Below, one piece after another: positions 6,997 through 9,499 of a stretch of DNA of 9,499 nt (the stretch's first letter is position 1; each line of letters starts with the position of its first letter). The stretch is from Candidatus Fermentibacterota bacterium (GTDB lineage Bacteria; JAFGKV01), in assembly GCA_030620115.1 (NCBI GenBank), contig JAUXFG010000151.1, positions 1-9,499 on the forward strand. The letters run 5' to 3'. The translations under genes were made by a program, and so were the position numbers. Below the pieces are notes generated by a model. That model was not told the DNA's origin and ran no database searches. It saw nothing but the letters and a program-made list of their open reading frames with translations.

Positions 6997-7350
6997 CTAG
7001 TACTTGGCTCCGTAAATGGTGGCCATCTTCACCCCGTGATTCTGCCCAAGCCAATTCCAGCTCACGGTCACTTCGGCGGTCTTACAATTAGCAATAGGGC
7101 CGGCAACAACAGACCACGCAATCGTGTATCGACCCTCCACAAGGTTTCCCGATGCGATGCTGGGATAATCCTTTGTCCCAAGGTCTTCCAATATACGTTG
7201 TGCGATCACGGAAGCTTCGGTCTGAAATTGACCCTGGATAACTGCCTGGGTTCCTGCCGGCCACTGGCCCACAATGGCCAGTAGACCGATGAGGAGTATG
7301 GCCGTAGCTACCATCACTTCCACGAGGCTAAAACCGCTTTCTCTTCTCAT
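6997..7350 (-). CDS. pilV: Type IV pilus minor pilin, PilV-like
   Basis: This 117-aa prepilin has the leader MRRESG cut before FSLVEVMVATAILLIGLLAIVGQW. This is a canonical class III site with Phe +1 and Glu +5, and ILLIGLLAI is typical of PilV/GspI proteins. The short C-terminal domain (about 50-117) is beta-rich with one cysteine. The ATG at 7350 follows a GGGGG ribosome-binding stretch. Upstream in-frame codons to 7593 overlap the preceding pilin gene and are not used. The gap from the gspH-like stop is 13 bp. It is inferred to join the other pseudopilins in the initiation complex at the pilus tip. GspI of a type II secretion system is the main alternative, but the PilX-like partner favours type IV pili. 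Confidence 0.85.
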   Translation of the reverse strand: MRRESGFSLVEVMVATAILLIGLLAIVGQWPAGTQAVIQGQFQTEASVIAQRILEDLGTKDYPSIASGNLVEGRYTIAWSVVAGPIANCKTAEVTVSWNWLGQNHGVKMATIYGAKY

Positions 7351-7363
7351 CTTGGCCCCCTCA

Positions 7364-7786
7364 TCAAGCGTCCTCGATTTTGATGCGGCCCACCGAATTG
7401 ACGGTGATCTTCCTGGCAGTCCCTGCATCATTCTCCACCGTGATGGAGCCACCAATACAGGTCCCCCGGGGATGGAAATCCGGTGTGCCAGTCGTGGCTT
7501 GAACACTCGCCCCACCGGGAAGCGCAAATCGGTAGAGTGTGTCACCGTCGGTAGCGTTGTAGACGCATATTCTCGTGGTAAGGGCCACCACATGAATATT
7601 GTCTCTCGTGGTCACCGCCATCTGGCGCGCAAATCGCATGGCATTCACCACCTTCTCGGTAGCGGTATCAATCTTCGCCTCGTCCAAGGTTGACTTGTAT
7701 CGGGGGATAAGGCTGGCCGACAAGATGAGAATGATTGCGAGGACTAGTGCTATCTCCACCATCGAGAATCCTTTATTCGCCCTCAT
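7364..7786 (-). CDS. Type IV pilin-like protein, GspH/FimT type
   Basis: This is the first gene of the operon, 140 aa. The leader MRANKG precedes FSMVEIALVLAIILILSASLIPRY, with Phe +1 and Glu +5 of a prepilin peptidase substrate. The following DEAKIDTATEKVVNAMRFARQMAVTTRDNI is the helix typical of GspH/FimT proteins. A beta-rich C-terminal half carries two cysteines (CVYNA and TCIGG) that could form a disulfide. AGGTGGTG lies about 9 nt before the ATG at 7786. The longer frame up to 7978 would run through the sigma-54 promoter and lacks pilin features, so it is rejected. The gene ends with tandem TGA TGA stops. FimT/FimU leading a pilV-pilW-pilX series is the usual order in type IV minor-pilin clusters. 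Confidence 0.87.
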   Translation of the reverse strand: MRANKGFSMVEIALVLAIILILSASLIPRYKSTLDEAKIDTATEKVVNAMRFARQMAVTTRDNIHVVALTTRICVYNATDGDTLYRFALPGGASVQATTGTPDFHPRGTCIGGSITVENDAGTARKITVNSVGRIKIEDA

Positions 7787-7887
7787 AGGCACATCACCAC
7801 CTTTCTGTCGATAGTCTGGGCTTCTCACAGAATCGAGCCTGTATGCACTTCTCCGCTCCCATATACTATTCCGAGTTTGAAGATACC

Positions 7888-7903
7888 TGCAAAATCGGTG
7901 CCA
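7888..7903 (-). promoter_or_regulatory. Sigma-54 (RpoN) -24/-12 promoter of the pilin operon
   Basis: On the minus strand TGGCAC-N5-TTGCA matches the RpoN consensus (TGGCACR-N4-TTGCW) at every defined position except the R. Transcription would start near 7878, leaving a leader of about 90 nt before the GspH/FimT-like ATG. It faces the operon and lies in non-coding DNA. RpoN control of pilin genes through an NtrC-family activator such as PilR is established elsewhere. A weak sigma-70-like TTGCAG-N18-TAGTAT overlaps but is much poorer. Confidence 0.8.
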
Positions 7904-8018
7904 CGCAATCCCCACGCCCGGAATCAGGGCCGGGGAAGCCCTCTCACGCACCACACCGTCTCTGGCAAGAATGCGCATCAGCGTAGCGCTCGTTGCCTAC
8001 ACCCGGGTCCCTACTATG

Positions 8019-8055
8019 ATACCCATTTCACTAGGTATGAAAAACATTTCATACC
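8019..8055. promoter_or_regulatory. Overlapping inverted repeats, putative enhancer-binding-protein site
   Basis: GGTATGAAA (8034-8042) and TTTCATACC (8047-8055) form a perfect 9-bp inverted repeat with a 4-bp gap. A further ATACC at 8019-8023 pairs with the GGTAT at 8034-8038, giving a second inverted pair 10 bp apart. The left and right ATACC elements are 32 bp apart, about three helical turns. The array lies roughly 140-180 bp upstream of the predicted RpoN start, where NtrC-type activators usually bind. An operator for the rightward tRNA promoter is the alternative, as it ends 27 bp before that -35 box. Confidence 0.55.
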
Positions 8056-8082
8056 CACATTGATTTTTCCCCGAGCCCGGAC

Positions 8083-8111
8083 TTGACCGTACCTTTGGCC
8101 GCGGATATCTT
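8083..8111 (+). promoter_or_regulatory. Sigma-70 promoter of the tRNA gene
   Basis: TTGACC (8083-8088), a 17-bp spacer and TATCTT (8106-8111) would start transcription near 8118, about 20 nt before the mature tRNA 5' end. The spacing is ideal and both boxes are close to consensus. Confidence 0.65.
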
Positions 8112-8137
8112 CGGCTTCGTTGCAACGAAAAAAGCGC

Positions 8138-8213
8138 GGCGGCGTAGCTCAGTTGGCAGAGCAGCGGAATCATAATCCGTAGGTCCGGGGTTCAAGTCCC
8201 TGCGCCGCTACCA
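8138..8213 (+). tRNA. tRNA-Met (anticodon CAU), elongator type
   Basis: A complete 76-nt cloverleaf with an encoded CCA end. The acceptor stem is GGCGGCG/CGCCGCT, followed by U8-A9, a GCTC/GAGC D-stem with AGTTGGCA loop, and a GCGGA/TCCGT anticodon stem. CAT is at 8171-8173 in a 7-nt loop. The variable loop has 5 nt and the T-arm is CGGGG/CCCTG with a TTCAAGT loop. The first pair is G-U, as in many bacterial elongator tRNA-Met genes, and the body resembles that class. A tRNA-Ile2 read by lysidine modification also has CAU and is the less likely alternative. The initiator is unlikely because the GGG/CCC anticodon-stem pairs are missing. Confidence 0.95.
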
Positions 8214-8216
8214 GAC

Positions 8217-8246
8217 GCGGTGGGTGTTCATTTGCCCACCGCTTTT
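8217..8246 (+). terminator. Rho-independent terminator of the tRNA gene
   Basis: GCGGTGGG (8217-8224) and CCCACCGC (8235-8242) form an 8-bp stem with a 10-nt loop, followed by TTTT. It begins 4 nt after the tRNA CCA. Its right arm also encodes, on the minus strand, the last codons of the convergent radical SAM reading frame, whose stop is at 8228-8230. Confidence 0.8.
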
Positions 8247-8668
8247 CTCTGACCACCGCTTCCTGATACGCGGCGCACTGTCTTGAGCTTCAGCGAAAAG
8301 CTGTCATGATCGAAGTAGTAGAACGAGCTGAACACCTCGACATGCTCTTCCACCAGTCGTTCCGCCTCTTTCGAGAGCCGAACTGAGCTCATATCAGGCA
8401 GAAGATGGGGATCGAACTTCCTGCAAGAGCCATACTCGCGAGTAATGGGGACGGATGGGAGTGCCGCCAGGAGATGAAGCGCGGTCACCGTGTTGCCGCC
8501 ATGGATGCTCGCCTTCAAAGCCAAGGTATCCGCAAGATCCTGCAGCGATTCGAATGGAAAGCCCCATATGAAGCTTGCGGTAATACGCTGGAAACGACCC
8601 CTCAATAGATCGATCTGTGCCGGGACCTTATCTACGTCCATGCCTCGCTTCCCGATCCTCCTCAGCAC
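8228..8668 (-). pseudogene. C-terminal remnant of a B12-binding radical SAM protein
   Basis: This frame holds about 146 aa and matches the later part of a radical SAM barrel. DDVLRRIGKRGMDVDKV resembles the stretch that normally follows the GIESGS-type motif, and ITASFIWGFPFESLQDLADTLAL is the FI.GFPxE segment. It joins the N-terminal half (8662-9372) out of frame. The segment that should lie between them, with the strand carrying the substrate/SAM-contact GIES motif, is missing. A GTG at 8668 has GGAGG seven bases upstream and overlaps the TGA of the first half by 7 bp, so the fragment could still be translated by coupling. A frame-internal ATG at 8773 gives residues unlike the family. The end at 8228 runs into the tRNA terminator and may also be shortened. 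Without the CxxxCxxC site it cannot act alone as a radical SAM enzyme. Confidence 0.7.
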
Positions 8669-9372
8669 GTCGTCACCTCCTCCACAATGCTTGTCACACG
8701 CGGTGTCGAGAAGGAGTGGACTTCTCTTCCCCAAAACAGATTCGTCTCGCAGAATGAGCAGGAGAACGGGCATCCCCGAGTCAACTCCAGAGGTATCGGC
8801 CCATTGTAGGGCGACAGATCAATCATATCATATGCAGGAACGGGCAGCTCATCGAGACAGAGAATACGTTCGATCCGTCCCGTGGTGGTGACCACACCAT
8901 CCCCATGGGAAACCACAAGTCCGGGAATAGCCGACAAATCCGTTCCTGCACGCAGTGCACGAACAAGAAGAGGAAACCTCCGCTCTCCTTCCCCAAGAAG
9001 GACGGCATCGGCAACAGCGTAGCGCCTCAGCAAGGGAGCGGCCACGGACGATGGCCCGGGTCCTCCCAATACGATCTTCTTCTCAGGCGCCTGCCGTCTG
9101 ATCTCTCGAAGGAGCAACACGAGGTGAGGCAGCATATGGACCATGCAACTGAAACCGATGACCTGGCCGGAATCCTCGAGTACAAATCGAAGCATGTCAT
9201 GGATATCAAGCCGTGATCCATGCTCGTGAAGCTGATAGTCCCTGAGCGCCGCCGTGATACCGCTCTCGGCCAGCGCAGCAAGGAGACACAGACATCCCAG
9301 AGGAGGGGAGACCACGGACGCAGGCGGCTGAAAGTGAACCAACGTCACCTCAGGAACACTACAATGCACCAT
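8662..9372 (-). CDS. N-terminal half of a broken B12-binding/radical SAM protein
   Basis: The 236-aa product has a cobalamin-binding-type Rossmann domain at about 8-145 (VTLVHFQPPASVVSPPLGCLCLLAALAESG, IGFSCMVHMLPHLVLLLREIR, VLGGPGPS, LLGEGERRFPLLVRAL). The start of a radical SAM domain follows, with the [4Fe-4S]-binding CxxxCxxC at Cys201, Cys205 and Cys208 (TRGCPFSCSFC). Family members run to roughly 450-600 aa; this one stops soon after, at VEEVTTC. The remaining C-terminal sequence resumes in another frame at 8668. The ATG at 9372 has GGAGG eight bases upstream. Longer starts at 9387 or 9441 read into the heptamer repeat. The substrate is unknown. With the barrel truncated, I expect the enzyme to be inactive unless the break is a sequencing or assembly error. 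Confidence 0.75.
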   Translation of the reverse strand: MVHCSVPEVTLVHFQPPASVVSPPLGCLCLLAALAESGITAALRDYQLHEHGSRLDIHDMLRFVLEDSGQVIGFSCMVHMLPHLVLLLREIRRQAPEKKIVLGGPGPSSVAAPLLRRYAVADAVLLGEGERRFPLLVRALRAGTDLSAIPGLVVSHGDGVVTTTGRIERILCLDELPVPAYDMIDLSPYNGPIPLELTRGCPFSCSFCETNLFWGREVHSFSTPRVTSIVEEVTTC

Positions 9373-9386
9373 CCTCTCCCCCTCCA

Positions 9387-9426
9387 TTCGACGTTCGATG
9401 TTCGGTGTTGGATGTTCGATGTTCAA
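9387..9426 (+). repeat. Degenerate heptamer tandem repeat, copy 4
   Basis: TTCGAC is followed by about five tandem 7-bp units of type GTTSRAT. It abuts the start region of the radical SAM gene. It has the same head (TTCGAC) and orientation as the copy at 4185-4222. Confidence 0.75.
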
Positions 9427-9466
9427 TCTGCAATCCCGCATTCCAGCTCCCCTCCTCCCTCCTCCC

Positions 9467-9499
9467 AGATTCTTCAGTCGCTCCGCTCCCTCAGAATGA
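9467..9499 (+). repeat. 35-bp dispersed repeat, copy cut by the window end
   Basis: AGATTCTTCA at the left and CTCAGAATGA at the right match the arms of the copies at 9-43 and 75-109; the final two bases fall outside the window. The 13-bp middle again differs. Confidence 0.7.

Noticed and set aside
7787-7978. N-terminal extension of the GspH/FimT-like gene
   Set aside because: It would place 64 residues before the prepilin leader and would run through the sigma-54 promoter; the ATG at 7786 has a ribosome-binding site and the expected short leader.
8138-8246. Integrative element attached at the tRNA gene
   Set aside because: No integrase gene and no second copy of the tRNA 3' end are visible in the window.

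Overview
The window looks like chromosomal DNA from a Gram-negative-type bacterium of moderately high GC. It encodes type IV pilus-type minor pilins behind a sigma-54 promoter, a folate-dependent TrmFO and a zinc-ribbon TopA. The spacers carry dispersed degenerate repeats of a kind I associate with environmental and metagenomic lineages (deltaproteobacterial and similar phyla). I cannot fix the phylum from the sequence alone. All protein genes are on the minus strand; the only plus-strand gene is a tRNA.

Layout. (1) 1-160: inverted pair of a dispersed repeat. (2) 161-1489: trmFO, and 1708-3909: topA, a conserved housekeeping pair. The 218-bp gap between them is filled with heptamer repeats, a hexamer microsatellite and a GC-rich inverted repeat. 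(3) 3910-4260: gene-free spacer with further repeat material. (4) 4261-4872: a small exported protein with a C-terminal membrane anchor and its own putative promoter. (5) 5056-7786: a compact four-gene minor-pilin operon, read leftward as gspH/fimT-like, pilV-like, pilW-like, pilX-like. Spacings are 10-13 bp, Shine-Dalgarno sites are good, and a strong intrinsic terminator follows. A near-consensus sigma-54 -24/-12 element lies about 100 bp upstream of the first gene. About 130-170 bp further up sit overlapping inverted repeats that look like an enhancer-binding-protein site. (6) 8138-8213: tRNA-Met(CAU) with its own sigma-70-type promoter and a terminator. (7) 8228-9372: a B12-binding radical SAM gene that appears broken by an internal deletion plus frameshift. 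(8) 9373-9499: more copies of the same dispersed repeats.

How the genes work together. The four pilin-like proteins would be processed by a prepilin peptidase (except the PilX-like one, which has no obvious cleavage site) and would form the initiation/tip complex of a type IV pilus or related filament. The PilX-like protein is unusually large and cysteine-rich, and no pilY1 follows it. TopA (DNA relaxation) and TrmFO (tRNA m5U54) are housekeeping. No complete novel system is evident. The most distinctive signals are the sigma-54/enhancer arrangement on the pilin operon, the large PilX-like protein with an A6G7 tract, the split radical SAM gene whose second half has gained a usable start, and the families of degenerate intergenic repeats.
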